64,000 bases of DNA from Brevibacterium senegalense (GTDB lineage: Bacteria; Actinomycetota; Actinomycetes; Actinomycetales; Brevibacteriaceae). The notes under the pieces are model-generated. The model saw nothing but the letters and a program-made list of their open reading frames with translations, did not search any database and was not told the origin of the DNA. The position numbers and the translations under genes are program-made. The stretch covers positions 184,727 to 248,726 of the forward strand of contig NZ_HE978604.1 in the NCBI RefSeq assembly GCF_000285835.1. Direction: 5' to 3'. Below, piece by piece: positions 8,007 to 17,049 of the stretch (positions within the stretch are counted from its first letter, which is position 1; the number at the start of each line of letters is the position of its first letter).

Positions 8007-9368
8007 ATGCCAGAAGGAGCGGTTGCACTGAACTCGACGAGTCGATGGCTGTTGCTCCAAACCTCCCGTGCGACCGAGTCTCAGAGCCGACCGCGGGGCG
8101 AATCGTGGTACCGCCACCTGATCTTCGCCCTCGCGTATTCCGTGGCCGTGGTCGCGTCGTTCTCAACCGTCTACTCCGGGCTGTCTATCGCCGTAATCTG
8201 GCCATCGGTCGGCATCGCCGTGTGGTGGGCAGCGACTTGTCGCAGATGGAGTGCATACGCCGTCGTGTGCGCCGTCGTCGCCCTCGTGCCCGTCCTCCGC
8301 TGGGCTGCGTTCGAGAACGGCTCGGTTCCCTTCTTGGTACTCGTCGGGCTCTCGAACCTTCTGGAGGCTCCACTCATCGCACTGGCCATGGGGTACTTCG
8401 AACGGGTTCGACTCACGGCGCCCGTGCATGACGGTGCGACCGGGCAGTCCGGGCCTGGATTCGCGATCAGAACCGCTCAGCACGTCTACCGACTCCTCAC
8501 CGTGGGGATTCTGGCAGTGGCCCTGTCGAAAGGGGTCTTCCTTCTCGCGCTGACCCAGCTCGGTGAGCCCGTGACGCTTTCCTACTACGCAAGCGTGATG
8601 CTTCGGGACCTGGCGAGCATCATCGCGATCGCCGGCTGTGGCCTGACGATCTCCGCCGCAGTCGTCCGGACAATGGAGAAGAAGGCTCTGCGTGAATTCG
8701 CCGGAGTGCTTGCGCTCACGGCGGTGGTGCTGGCACTGGTGTTCGGCCTGGGATCGCAGCTTCCGATCGTCTATCTGGTCATGCTGCCGTTGTACTGGAG
8801 CGCCACGAAGCTCCCCGTCATACTCGCGACTGTGCATGTGGGTTTGACGCTCGCAGCAACTGTCGCGCTCACCTTCGTCGTGGGTGAAGCACCGTTCGCC
8901 GTGAGCGGTGATGATCCGGTGGTACTGGCCACTGCGGTCCAGCTGCTCATCATCCTCTGCGTCCTGCTCACACTGGTCGTCTCCACCACAGTTCAGCAGC
9001 AGACCGCGTTGGTCGAGGAGCTGGAGGTCCTGGCGCGCACGATCCCGGACGCTTTCCTGATCCTCGATCAGCGCGGCACTGCATATCCGGTGAACGCAGC
9101 CGCGTGGGATTTCGTTGTCCCGTCGGGTGATGAGGAGGGCTACATCCTGCGGAGGCTCGTCGACCTCGACGGCGAACCCTTCGACGAGAAGAGCGGCCCC
9201 GGCGGCAGGGCTCTGCACGGGGAGAGCGTGAAGGGGGCGCTCGTCCGACTCGCTGATGCCGCAGACGACGCGCCCGCCGAGTCCCGTCGCGTGTTCATGA
9301 CGAGTGCCGCCCCGCTGTATCTGAAGGGGGGAGGCATCCCCGGGGAATGCGCTGCTGCTCTTCCATGA
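8007..9368 (+). CDS. c-di-GMP signalling sensor, N-terminal half (MASE1-like membrane region and PAS), frameshifted
   Basis: A 453-codon frame encoding about eight hydrophobic segments of the MASE1 type (residues about 30-320; SIAVIWPSVGIAVWWAA near the first), a linker helix rich in Glu, Gln and Leu (TTVQQQTALVEELEVLA), and a PAS-like domain beginning ARTIPDAFLILDQRG. The frame dies at 9366 shortly after GGGIPGE. Removing one G in the G6 run at 9326-9331 or the G4 run at 9342-9345 restores NALLLFHD and joins the following GGDEF/EAL frame. It is therefore one gene split by a +1 frameshift. The start is uncertain: no strong ribosome binding site precedes the ATG at 8007. Confidence 0.75.
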   Translation: MPEGAVALNSTSRWLLLQTSRATESQSRPRGESWYRHLIFALAYSVAVVASFSTVYSGLSIAVIWPSVGIAVWWAATCRRWSAYAVVCAVVALVPVLRWAAFENGSVPFLVLVGLSNLLEAPLIALAMGYFERVRLTAPVHDGATGQSGPGFAIRTAQHVYRLLTVGILAVALSKGVFLLALTQLGEPVTLSYYASVMLRDLASIIAIAGCGLTISAAVVRTMEKKALREFAGVLALTAVVLALVFGLGSQLPIVYLVMLPLYWSATKLPVILATVHVGLTLAATVALTFVVGEAPFAVSGDDPVVLATAVQLLIILCVLLTLVVSTTVQQQTALVEELEVLARTIPDAFLILDQRGTAYPVNAAAWDFVVPSGDEEGYILRRLVDLDGEPFDEKSGPGGRALHGESVKGALVRLADAADDAPAESRRVFMTSAAPLYLKGGGIPGECAAALP

Positions 9369-9387
9369 CAGCACTGACGAGTACCGG

Positions 9388-11100
9388 ATGGTCCAGGACC
9401 TGACCCGTGCGCACGACGAGGCCAAGTTGCTCTTCGAGAACGCTCCGCAGGGGGTGGCTACACTCGATCAGTCGGGAGTGATCGTCGCTGCCAACCGTGC
9501 CCTCGGCGAGCTCGTCGGCACACCGGCTGACCTGTTGCCTGGTCGCCGTCTTGACGATTTCAGCGTCGAGCCACGTCTGATCGATGAGGTGTGGTGGGGC
9601 CTGTCGGAATCGGGCACGATCGTGCACATAGACCGGACCTTCACCACCGCGGGAGGGCGTCGGAGGAATGTGGCGCTGTCGTTCCGCGTGCTCAGCACCG
9701 GAGATGACGCGCATCGGTCGCTGCTCGTCAATGCCGTCGACGTCACAGAGCGACAGAGGCTCCAAGACCTCGTGACGCGCATGGCCGAACACGATTCGCT
9801 CACCGGGCTGGCCAACCGCCGTCGGCTCGAGGCGGAGGTCAAGCGGATCGTCGCGGCGGGCGAACACGGCGCGGGCGATGGTGCGCTCATGATGATCGAC
9901 CTCGACAACTTCAAGCAGGTCAACGATGCGCTGGGCCACCATGTCGGCGATCAGTTGCTGGTCGAGTTCGGCCGTCTCCTGACCGAGCAGGTCCGGGCGG
10001 AGGATCTGGTGGGGCGGCTGGGCGGCGACGAGTTCGTCATCGTGCTGCCGACTGCGACCAGGGGAGCTGCGGAGGGGGTCAGTCGGAGGATCGCGGAGGC
10101 CGTCGATGAACGGTTCGGAGGTCGTTCGGATGAAACGGGCCGCATCAGAGCGAGCATCGGGTTCAGCATGTTCACTGATGCACGCGACCAGGGCATCGAC
10201 CCGTTCCGGCTCGCCGATCGCCTGATGTATGACGCCAAGAGGGCTGGTAGGAGTCGCACAGCGGGATCGACCACAGCCGACGGTCTTGTTCGTGCGGGTG
10301 CGCCGGGGACCTCAGTGGCGGACGTGCGCGCAGTTCTGGAATCCGACGCAATGAGGATCGACCTCCAGCCGATGCTCGATCTCAGGACCGGCAGGATCGA
10401 CCTGGCCGAGGGGCTGCTGAGGCTCACATGCGGCGCACCGCCGCTATCGACAGGCGAGTTCGTCGGGGTAGCGGAGCAGGCTGGACTGTGCCCGGACCTC
10501 GACGTGAGAGTGCTGCGCATGGGACTCGACGTGCTCGAGCGACTGCAGGATCATCGGCCGGATTTCCGGCTGTCGCTGAACGTCTCGGCGCAATCACTGG
10601 GATCGGCGGAGGCGCGTGCACTCTTCGCAGAAGAACTGGAGAACCGGCCATTCCCGCAGGGCTCGCTGATCCTCGAGGTCACGGAGACCGCACCCCTGAT
10701 CGAACTGGACCCGGCGCGGAAGTTCCAGCAGGTGATGAGCGACCTGGGAGCGGTGTTCGCGATCGATGACTTCGGTACGGGGAACGCTCCCTTCCGGTAC
10801 CTCAGTCGTCTCGATTTCCAGTATCTGAAGATCGCGGGCGAATTCGTGGAGGGCATGATCTGCAGCGAGACTGACGCCCGGATCGTCCGAGCTGTGAGCC
10901 GCCTCGGACGGGACCAGGGAATGCTGACGATCGCCGAGCATGTGTCGAGCGCTGCCATTCTCGAGAGAGTCCGCGACTGTGGGATCACATACGCGCAGGG
11001 GTTCCACATCGGTGCGGCCGTGCCGATGGATGCGTTCATCAGCACGCATCTCGAGTCAGAGGTGCCCCAGTCTGATCAGGTGATGGAGAAGAATGTCTGA
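9388..11100 (+). CDS. PAS-GGDEF-EAL c-di-GMP enzyme, C-terminal part of the split gene
   Basis: A 570-residue frame in order: PAS domain (about 10-115), GGDEF domain (about 125-290) and EAL domain (about 310-550). GGDEF is intact (RLGGDEFVIVLP) and is preceded by RAED, a product-inhibition I-site (RxxD). In the EAL domain the signature is EGL rather than EAL, but the metal-binding and catalytic residues are present: the signature Glu, NVS, TET, DDFGTG, the Lys of YLKI, AEH and QG. It could make and/or degrade c-di-GMP. Its stop overlaps the next gene by 8 bases, so it is coupled to a glycosyltransferase it may regulate. Without the membrane half it may be expressed as a soluble fragment. Confidence 0.88.
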   Translation: MVQDLTRAHDEAKLLFENAPQGVATLDQSGVIVAANRALGELVGTPADLLPGRRLDDFSVEPRLIDEVWWGLSESGTIVHIDRTFTTAGGRRRNVALSFRVLSTGDDAHRSLLVNAVDVTERQRLQDLVTRMAEHDSLTGLANRRRLEAEVKRIVAAGEHGAGDGALMMIDLDNFKQVNDALGHHVGDQLLVEFGRLLTEQVRAEDLVGRLGGDEFVIVLPTATRGAAEGVSRRIAEAVDERFGGRSDETGRIRASIGFSMFTDARDQGIDPFRLADRLMYDAKRAGRSRTAGSTTADGLVRAGAPGTSVADVRAVLESDAMRIDLQPMLDLRTGRIDLAEGLLRLTCGAPPLSTGEFVGVAEQAGLCPDLDVRVLRMGLDVLERLQDHRPDFRLSLNVSAQSLGSAEARALFAEELENRPFPQGSLILEVTETAPLIELDPARKFQQVMSDLGAVFAIDDFGTGNAPFRYLSRLDFQYLKIAGEFVEGMICSETDARIVRAVSRLGRDQGMLTIAEHVSSAAILERVRDCGITYAQGFHIGAAVPMDAFISTHLESEVPQSDQVMEKNV

Positions 11101-12544
11101 GAAGAAGCCCGTCGTCGCTCGCGTGATCGGCATCGGTGTCGTGGGCGTCGCCGCGATGGGCGGACTGCTCATGTGGCTGGCCGTCGTGTTCTCCGATCCC
11201 GCATCGCCGGGCGCGCGGGAAGCCGTACTCTTCGGCTCGTGGAGAGTGCTGTATGACGACTACACCCCGCCTGTCGCGGTGCTGGTCATCGCGCTCATCA
11301 CGGCGGCGGTCTTCGTCGTCATCGCGGTGGTGGCGGAGCAGGTCGTCACCTCCCGATCCCGTCGATCCGACGACGCAGAAGGTCTCCCGCTGGCGCCGAA
11401 GATCGTGATGGCGCAGACCCGCGGGGTGTACCACGGTCCCATCACCGTGACCGTGCTCATCCCGGCCCACAACGAGGAGGAGCGGATCTCCTCGACGATC
11501 GAAGCGCTCCAGGCACAGGACGATGGTCCGGACCGCATCATCGTGGTGGCGGACAACTGCACGGATGCGACACCGGATCTCGCCCGTGCCGCCGGGGTGG
11601 AGGTGTTCGAGACCAGGGACAACGCCGACAAGAAGGCCGGTGGCCTCAACCAGGCGCTCCGCGGTCTGCTGCCCCACGCGGGCGAGAACGACATCGTCAT
11701 GATCGTCGACGCCGACACCGCCCTCGACCAGGGCTTCGTGACCGAGGCCCGACGCCGATTCACCGTTGACCGTGCACTCATGGCCGTGGGCGGCCTCTTC
11801 TACGGCGAGGACGGGGCAGGGCTGATCGGTCAGTTCCAGCGGAACGAGTACACGCGGTACGGTCGCGACATCCGTCGTCGACGCGGTCGCGTGTTCGTCC
11901 TCACCGGCACTGCTTCAGCGTTCCGCGCCCGGGGGCTTCGCACCGTCGCAGAGTCCCGCGGCACCCTGATCCCCGGCCGCACCGGCGATGTCTACGACAC
12001 TGCGGCGCTCACGGAGGACAACGAACTGACCCTGGCGTTGAAATCTCTGGGCGGCCTCATGGTCTCTCCGGATGAGTGCTCGGTGGTCACCGAGGTCATG
12101 CCGACGTGGAAGCAGCTCTGGCATCAGCGGCTGCGCTGGCAGCGCGGTGCGCTCGAGAACCTGGGTGCCTACGGGGTGACGCCGCAGACGATCCGGTACT
12201 GGTTCCAGCAGCTGGGCATCGGCTACGGGGCGGTCGCGCTGGGATCATATTTCCTCGTCATCATCCTGACGCTTCTGGCGCGTGATGAGTGGGTCTGGTA
12301 TCCGTTCTGGATGATTCTGGGCGCCATCTTCATGATCGAACGAGTCGTCACCGTCTGGAGATCGACGTGGGGAGCGCGGATCGTCGCAGCGCTCCTCATC
12401 CCAGAACTGGTGTTCGCCGCGTTCCTCAACATCGTGTTCCTCAAGGGGGCCCTCGAGATCCTGCTGGGTCGGAAGGCGACGTGGGGACGCAGTGATGCCG
12501 TCCCGGTCCATGCGAACGAGAATGAAGAGCGAGGTCGCCCATGA
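11093..12544 (+). CDS. Membrane family-2 processive glycosyltransferase (BcsA/PgaC-like)
   Basis: A 483-residue inner-membrane polysaccharide synthase. Two N-terminal membrane segments (residues about 10-33 and 60-83) precede the GT-A catalytic domain: VLIPAHNEEE near residue 122, the first Asp in ADNCTDATP, DADT, the acceptor TED and QRLRW (the QxxRW processivity motif). Three or more C-terminal transmembrane helices follow. The motif set is that of processive beta-glycan synthases such as cellulose, poly-N-acetylglucosamine or hyaluronan synthase; the sugar cannot be read from the sequence. Eight bases overlap the c-di-GMP enzyme upstream and ATGA overlaps the small protein downstream. Confidence 0.88.
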   Translation: MSEKKPVVARVIGIGVVGVAAMGGLLMWLAVVFSDPASPGAREAVLFGSWRVLYDDYTPPVAVLVIALITAAVFVVIAVVAEQVVTSRSRRSDDAEGLPLAPKIVMAQTRGVYHGPITVTVLIPAHNEEERISSTIEALQAQDDGPDRIIVVADNCTDATPDLARAAGVEVFETRDNADKKAGGLNQALRGLLPHAGENDIVMIVDADTALDQGFVTEARRRFTVDRALMAVGGLFYGEDGAGLIGQFQRNEYTRYGRDIRRRRGRVFVLTGTASAFRARGLRTVAESRGTLIPGRTGDVYDTAALTEDNELTLALKSLGGLMVSPDECSVVTEVMPTWKQLWHQRLRWQRGALENLGAYGVTPQTIRYWFQQLGIGYGAVALGSYFLVIILTLLARDEWVWYPFWMILGAIFMIERVVTVWRSTWGARIVAALLIPELVFAAFLNIVFLKGALEILLGRKATWGRSDAVPVHANENEERGRP

Positions 12545-12756
12545 TCCTCCCGGAATCGATCCTCACGACGGACTGGTTCGCGGCGCTGGCCGGGTTCGTC
12601 GCGATCAACACCGCGATCTACGTCGCACTCGCCGTGGTCAAGGCGCTGCCCCGGATCTATGTGAGCGACTACGTCCAGCGCAGCTACGAACGGTCGGAGA
12701 CACGCAGCATCCACCCCGATTCGGAGGAGCGAGGCAGGCCGGGCGCGCGTGATTAG
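12541..12756 (+). CDS. Small membrane protein coupled to the glycosyltransferase
   Basis: A 71-residue protein with one clear hydrophobic segment (WFAALAGFVAINTAIYVALAVVKAL, about residues 12-36, quoted here only as its span) and a charged cytosolic tail rich in Arg, Glu and Ser. No family recognised. The ATGA overlap with the glycosyltransferase suggests a small accessory subunit of the polysaccharide synthase, comparable to the small partner proteins of PNAG or cellulose synthases; this is inference from context. Confidence 0.7.
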   Translation: MILPESILTTDWFAALAGFVAINTAIYVALAVVKALPRIYVSDYVQRSYERSETRSIHPDSEERGRPGARD

Positions 12757-12878
12757 CCGCGGATCGCACTCTGATCCCCGACCGCGCGTCCGCGCGACCG
12801 GCGGCTGGACGCCGGTCGTGACCGACTAGGGTGGTGAACGACCCCTGACCGGCCCGATTCGTTCGAGGAGCATCCCCC

Positions 12879-13319
12879 ATGAGTTTCTTCGTCTACCTCT
12901 CCGGCGAGATCCACACCGACTGGCGCGATGAGATCCAGCGCGGAGCAGAGGCCGCGGGCCTCGACGTCGTCTTCACCGCACCCGTGACGGATCACCCCGC
13001 GAGCGACGCCGCGGGCGACCACCTGGGCGAGAACGACAGCTCGTTCTGGCGCGACCACCAGTCCGCCAAGGTCAACGCGATCCGCACGCGGACGCTCATC
13101 GAGCAGAGCGACCTGGTCGTCGTCCGCTTCGGTGACAAGTACAAGCAGTGGAACGCGGCCTTCGACGCAGGCTACGCCGCGGCCCTGGGCAAGCCCTACA
13201 TCACCCTGCACGACGCGGACATCGTCCACCCGCTCAAGGAGGTCGACGCGGACGCCCAGGCCTGGTGCACGACCACCGACCAGGTTGTCCAGACCCTCAC
13301 GTACGTCCTGACGGCCTGA
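12879..13319 (+). CDS. YtoQ family protein
   Basis: A 146-residue soluble protein of the YtoQ family, related to nucleoside 2-deoxyribosyltransferase-like folds. It shows the family features YLSGEIHTDWRDEI at the N-terminus, FTAPVTDH, and the C-terminal QWNAAFDAGYAAALGKP followed by LHDADIVHPLKEVD. Biochemical role is not established. It stands alone between the polysaccharide locus and the convergent sulP, with a shared hairpin downstream. Confidence 0.9.
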   Translation: MSFFVYLSGEIHTDWRDEIQRGAEAAGLDVVFTAPVTDHPASDAAGDHLGENDSSFWRDHQSAKVNAIRTRTLIEQSDLVVVRFGDKYKQWNAAFDAGYAAALGKPYITLHDADIVHPLKEVDADAQAWCTTTDQVVQTLTYVLTA

Positions 13320-13325
13320 TTCCCC

Positions 13326-13353
13326 GGGGGCAGGCGTCAGCCGGCCTGCCCCC
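13326..13353. terminator. hairpin between convergent ytoQ-like and sulP genes
   Basis: GGGGGCAGGC / GCCTGCCCCC forms a perfect 10-bp stem with an 8-base loop and overlaps the last codons of the minus-strand transporter gene. It can serve both directions but lacks a T-tract. Confidence 0.55.
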
Positions 13354-15052
13354 GTCCGGCCCGCTCGCGCTCGATGTGACTGCGTGCGTGCTGCACAGCG
13401 GAGTCCATGTCCGCGAACAGGTGCTTGTGGTGCCGCAGGGAGGAGAGCACGCCCACGGAGCGGAACAACCGCTCGTGGTCGTCCCGCACGCCCTTGATGA
13501 GCACGGTGATGCCGCGCCGCTCCAGCGACTGAGTGAGGTCGGCCAGGACCCGAGCACCGCTCGCATCGACCAGTCCCACCTGCGACACCCGCAGGATCGC
13601 CACGGAGATCCCCCGGATCGCATTCACCTGCTCGAAGATCCGGTCCGAGGCCGTGAAGATGAGCGGTCCCTCGAAGCGGATGATGGCGATCCACTCATCA
13701 CCGTCCTGGGCCTCGCCAGGCAGGTCCTCCCGCCGGACAGCCGTCGACCGCGACATATTGCGGATCGCGACGATACCCGCCAAGACGATGCCGATGAGCA
13801 CCGCGATGATGAGGTCGACGGAGACCGTGATGGCCGCCGTCACGACGAACGCGACCGCATCCGCCCGCGTCGACCGGACGATCGAGCGCACGGTCGCGAC
13901 CTGCACCATGCGAACCGCAGTCACCATGAGGACGCCGGACAGCGCCGCGAGCGGGATCGCCCCGACGGGACCCGCGGCGACGAGTACGATCGCCAGCAGC
14001 ACGAGGGCGTGGACGACGACGGACACACGCGTGCGACCGCCGGCGCGCACGTTCACCGCCGTACGCGCGATCGCACCCGTGGCGGGCATCCCGCCGAAGA
14101 AGCCGGAGCCGATGGATGCGAGGCCCTGTCCCACGAGCTCGCGGTCGGGGTCGTAGGGCCCGGTGTCCGCCAGGCCCGCCGCGACGCGGGCGGATAGCAG
14201 CGACTCGATCGCGGCCAGCGCTGCCACGGTCAGCGCGGGCAGCAGCAGGGTGCTCACGAGCGCCGGATCCATCACGGGCAGGGAGGGTGCGGGCAGTGAA
14301 TGCGGCAGCGCCCCGATCCGTGCGAGCGGCGTGGGCACGAGGACGCACAGCAGCGTTACGACGATGATGCCCACGAGGGATCCTGGGATCGCCGAGTGGA
14401 GGCGCGGCGCCAGCACCATGATGAGCGCGACGAGCACCGCGGCCCCCACCGCCCACGGCACGTACGACCAGTCAGCGGCCATGAGTGCCTGGCCGGCTGC
14501 GACGATCGCGTTCGAGCTGTGCTCTCCCGGCTCGACCGTCGCACCCGAGAAGAGTGCCGGTACCTGCTGCATGAAGATGATGACCGCGATCCCCAGGGTG
14601 AAGCCCTCGATGACCGGCCACGGGATGAAGGACACGGAGCGTCCCAGCCGCAGGGCCCCGGCGATGAGCACCATGAGGCCCGCCAGGAGGCTCACCGTCG
14701 CAACCGCTGCGACGCCGTGCTGCGCGACGATCGGCAGCAGCACGACGACCATCGCCCCGGTGGGCCCGGAGACCTGCACGTTCGAGCCGCCGAAGACGGC
14801 GGCGATGATGCCGGCGACGATCGCGGTGATGAGCCCGGCCTCGGCGCTCACGCCCGAGCTGACACCGAAGCCCAGGGCCAGCGGCAGCGCGACGATGCCC
14901 ACGGTGACACCGGCGACCAGGTCGGACCGCCAGGTGGAGCGCAGCGAGCGGTAGTCGCGCCATGACGGCAGGAGGCGGCGGGCCTCGGCGGCGGCACCGC
15001 GCAGGCGGTCGGCGAGACGGGGAGCGGAGGTCAGGGCGGTGTCAGCGGTCAT
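13337..15052 (-). CDS. SulP family anion permease with C-terminal STAS domain
   Basis: A 571-residue SLC26/SulP transporter. The membrane domain (about residues 45-420) shows the SulP signature region (LVAGVTVGIVALPLALGFG) and the FGGSNVQVSGPTGAM substrate-site loop, and a PATGAIARTAVNVRAGGRTR segment in the second repeat. The C-terminal STAS domain spans about 440-550 with the motif VDASGARVLADL. Such proteins import sulfate, bicarbonate or dicarboxylates. It overlaps the upstream ArsR-type regulator by 11 bases, so both form one transcript. Confidence 0.93.
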   Translation of the reverse strand: MTADTALTSAPRLADRLRGAAAEARRLLPSWRDYRSLRSTWRSDLVAGVTVGIVALPLALGFGVSSGVSAEAGLITAIVAGIIAAVFGGSNVQVSGPTGAMVVVLLPIVAQHGVAAVATVSLLAGLMVLIAGALRLGRSVSFIPWPVIEGFTLGIAVIIFMQQVPALFSGATVEPGEHSSNAIVAAGQALMAADWSYVPWAVGAAVLVALIMVLAPRLHSAIPGSLVGIIVVTLLCVLVPTPLARIGALPHSLPAPSLPVMDPALVSTLLLPALTVAALAAIESLLSARVAAGLADTGPYDPDRELVGQGLASIGSGFFGGMPATGAIARTAVNVRAGGRTRVSVVVHALVLLAIVLVAAGPVGAIPLAALSGVLMVTAVRMVQVATVRSIVRSTRADAVAFVVTAAITVSVDLIIAVLIGIVLAGIVAIRNMSRSTAVRREDLPGEAQDGDEWIAIIRFEGPLIFTASDRIFEQVNAIRGISVAILRVSQVGLVDASGARVLADLTQSLERRGITVLIKGVRDDHERLFRSVGVLSSLRHHKHLFADMDSAVQHARSHIERERAGRGQAG

Positions 15053-15410
15053 GGGCGGGGATCTCCGGCAGGTCGGCGAAGCCCTCCACCAGGCGGGAGT
15101 CGTCCGCGGCCATCTCGCCCAGCAGAGTGCGGGCGACGGCCAGCAGGTCCGCGACCCGCGGGGAGGTGAGGCGGTAGTGCACGAAGCTGCCCCGACGCTC
15201 CGAGGCGACGAGGCGGTTCCGGCGCAGCACGCTCAGGTGCTGGGAGACGTGCGAGGCCTCGAGCTCGGTGCCCTCGATGAGTTCGGACACTGTGTGCTCC
15301 TGGCCGTCGGCCAGCAGCTCGAGGATGCGGATGCGGTACGGATGCGAGAGCCCGCGGAAGAGACCGGCCTTGATCTCGTAGAGCGGGCGGGAGGACCAAG
15401 TGTGCGGCAT
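15042..15410 (-). CDS. ArsR/SmtB family winged-helix regulator
   Basis: A 122-residue repressor with the ArsR winged helix at about residues 15-95: LSHPYRIRILELLADG, then the recognition helix ELEASHVSQHLSVLRRN and wing ERRGSFVHYRL. No clear metal-binding CVC or C-terminal His/Asp site is visible, so the signal is unknown. It overlaps the SulP transporter start and probably controls it; ArsR-SulP pairs are common in actinobacteria. Confidence 0.9.
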   Translation of the reverse strand: MPHTWSSRPLYEIKAGLFRGLSHPYRIRILELLADGQEHTVSELIEGTELEASHVSQHLSVLRRNRLVASERRGSFVHYRLTSPRVADLLAVARTLLGEMAADDSRLVEGFADLPEIPAHDR

Positions 15411-15523
15411 GATGAAGTCATCATATCAGGGGGCCGCGCGAGGTGCTTGTGAGAATCGACACTGCGGCTGCGGCTGCGGCTGAGCTTGCGTCTGCGAGTC
15501 CGGGCCACGCCGCCTGCGTCAGT

Positions 15524-16450
15524 TCAGCTGGCCTGCGCCCACAGGCGCGCGGCCGCATAGCTGCGATACGGGCTCCAGGAGGCGATCCGCTCCGTGAGTG
15601 CGCCCGGGTCCGTCTCCGGCGCGAGCGCGACCAGAGTGCGCCGGAGCACCGCGTCCGAGGCCGGGAAGGCGTCCGGATCCGTGCCCGCCCGGATCGCCAG
15701 GTAGTCCAGGGTCCACGGGCCGATCCCGTGGACGGACTGCAGATCCGACCGCGGCGGCAGCACGTCCGGATCGCCCGTCTGCGCGAAGAGGGCCGCGACC
15801 TCGTGGACCGTCCGTGCGCGGCTGCGGGTGAGGCGGATCGTGGCGCGCAGCTCCTCGAGAGGGACCGCTGCCAGCCGGGCGGGCGTGGGGAAGAGGCGCA
15901 GATCCGCGATCCCTCTCGGTGCGGTCCCGGCGCGGCTCGACGGGTCGTGGACACCAGCACTGCGATCCGCGCCTGCCGCTGGACTCACCCCGTACGCGGC
16001 GATAAGTCGCGCGTCGAACAGGCGCGAGGTCCGCAGCGTCACCTGCTGGCCCAGGACCGTCATGACGACGGCCTCGAACGGCGACTGGAACCGGCTCATC
16101 CGCAGCCCCGGCCGCCCGCGCACCTGCTCCGCGAAGAACGGATCTGCGCCCAGGTGCCGGTCGATTCCGGCCGTGTCCGTGTCGAGGTCGAACCAGTGCC
16201 TCACTCGGGCGGCGATCTCGTCGTTCACACCCGCGTCGCGGGTCCCGGTCGTGACCGTCGCGCCGGTCTCCTCCAGGCGCACGATGATCGCATATGGGTC
16301 GCCGTGGACGTCGACCCACCGGGTCATCGTCGCCGAGGCCCCCTCCAGCAGGTGCAGACCCTCCACCGCGTGGACGGCCAGTGAGGTGCGGGCGGCCTCC
16401 CGGTCGAAGGGCCCGTTGGCCTCGAGTCGGATCTGCGCCTGGGCGATCAT
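15524..16450 (-). CDS. AlkA-type 3-methyladenine DNA glycosylase II
   Basis: A 308-residue base-excision glycosylase. The N-terminal AlkA domain (about 1-110) is followed by the HhH-GPD domain. LGQQVTLRTSR lies near residue 135. The helix-hairpin-helix is VHGIGPWTLDYLAIRAG, and the catalytic Asp is in FPASDAVLRR. It removes alkylated purines and pyrimidines. Start is ATG at 16450, overlapping the stop of tag as ATGA, which places it last in the minus-strand alkylation-repair run. A longer frame upstream lies within tag and is rejected. Confidence 0.92.
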   Translation of the reverse strand: MIAQAQIRLEANGPFDREAARTSLAVHAVEGLHLLEGASATMTRWVDVHGDPYAIIVRLEETGATVTTGTRDAGVNDEIAARVRHWFDLDTDTAGIDRHLGADPFFAEQVRGRPGLRMSRFQSPFEAVVMTVLGQQVTLRTSRLFDARLIAAYGVSPAAGADRSAGVHDPSSRAGTAPRGIADLRLFPTPARLAAVPLEELRATIRLTRSRARTVHEVAALFAQTGDPDVLPPRSDLQSVHGIGPWTLDYLAIRAGTDPDAFPASDAVLRRTLVALAPETDPGALTERIASWSPYRSYAAARLWAQAS

Positions 16451-17049
16451 GCCGGCCAGACGCCGGAGGTGCCGCGCCGGTGCGAGTCCACGAGGTGGGT
16501 GTCGACGATCCCGATCGCCTCCATGAGGGCGAACATCGTCGTGGGGCCCACGAACGCGAAGCCCTCCTTCTTGAGCGCCTTGGACAGGGCGAGCGATTCC
16601 GGTGATCGGGTGGGGACCTCGGCGAGGGTCCGGGGCGAGGGGGTCTCCTGAGGCTGGAACGACCACACGAAGTCGACGAGGCCGCCCTTCTCCCGCAGCC
16701 CCACCGTCGCGTGCGCGTTCGTGATCGTCGCCCTGATCTTCGCCCGGTTCCGCACGATGCCGGCATCCTCGAGGAGCCGGGCGACGTCAGACTCCCCGTA
16801 CTGCGCGATGCGGTCCGGGTCGAAGTCGTCGAAGGCGGCACGGAACGCCGGTCGCTTGCGCAGGATCGTCGCCCAGGACAGGCCCGACTGGAACGCCTCG
16901 AGGCTGATCCGCTCGAAGAGGCCCTGTTCGTCGCGGATCGGCATGCCCCATTCCGTGTCGTAGTAGTCGCGCAGCAGCGGGTCGACCGCTGCCCACGCGG
17001 GGCGGGCCAGTCCGTCCTCGCCGATCACCACGCCCGTGTCTGTGCTCAT
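16447..17049 (-). CDS. tag: Tag-type 3-methyladenine DNA glycosylase I
   Basis: A 200-residue HhH glycosylase that excises N3-methyladenine. The family core is clear: TEWGMPIRDEQGLFERISLE, GLSWATILRKR and LSKALKKEGFAFVGPTT; the catalytic Glu of SLE is present. Three of the four zinc-snap ligands known from E. coli Tag are replaced: Cys4 by Pro (RPAW), His17 by Tyr (YYDTEWG) and Cys179 by Ser; only the His175 equivalent remains (DTHLVDS). The protein is therefore likely zinc-free. ATGA overlaps tie it to alkB upstream and alkA downstream. Confidence 0.93.
   Translation of the reverse strand: MSTDTGVVIGEDGLARPAWAAVDPLLRDYYDTEWGMPIRDEQGLFERISLEAFQSGLSWATILRKRPAFRAAFDDFDPDRIAQYGESDVARLLEDAGIVRNRAKIRATITNAHATVGLREKGGLVDFVWSFQPQETPSPRTLAEVPTRSPESLALSKALKKEGFAFVGPTTMFALMEAIGIVDTHLVDSHRRGTSGVWPA

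Noticed and set aside
13148..14197. 349-codon plus-strand frame across the end of ytoQ and sulP
   Set aside because: Antisense to the SulP transporter with low-complexity His/Arg/Asp residues.
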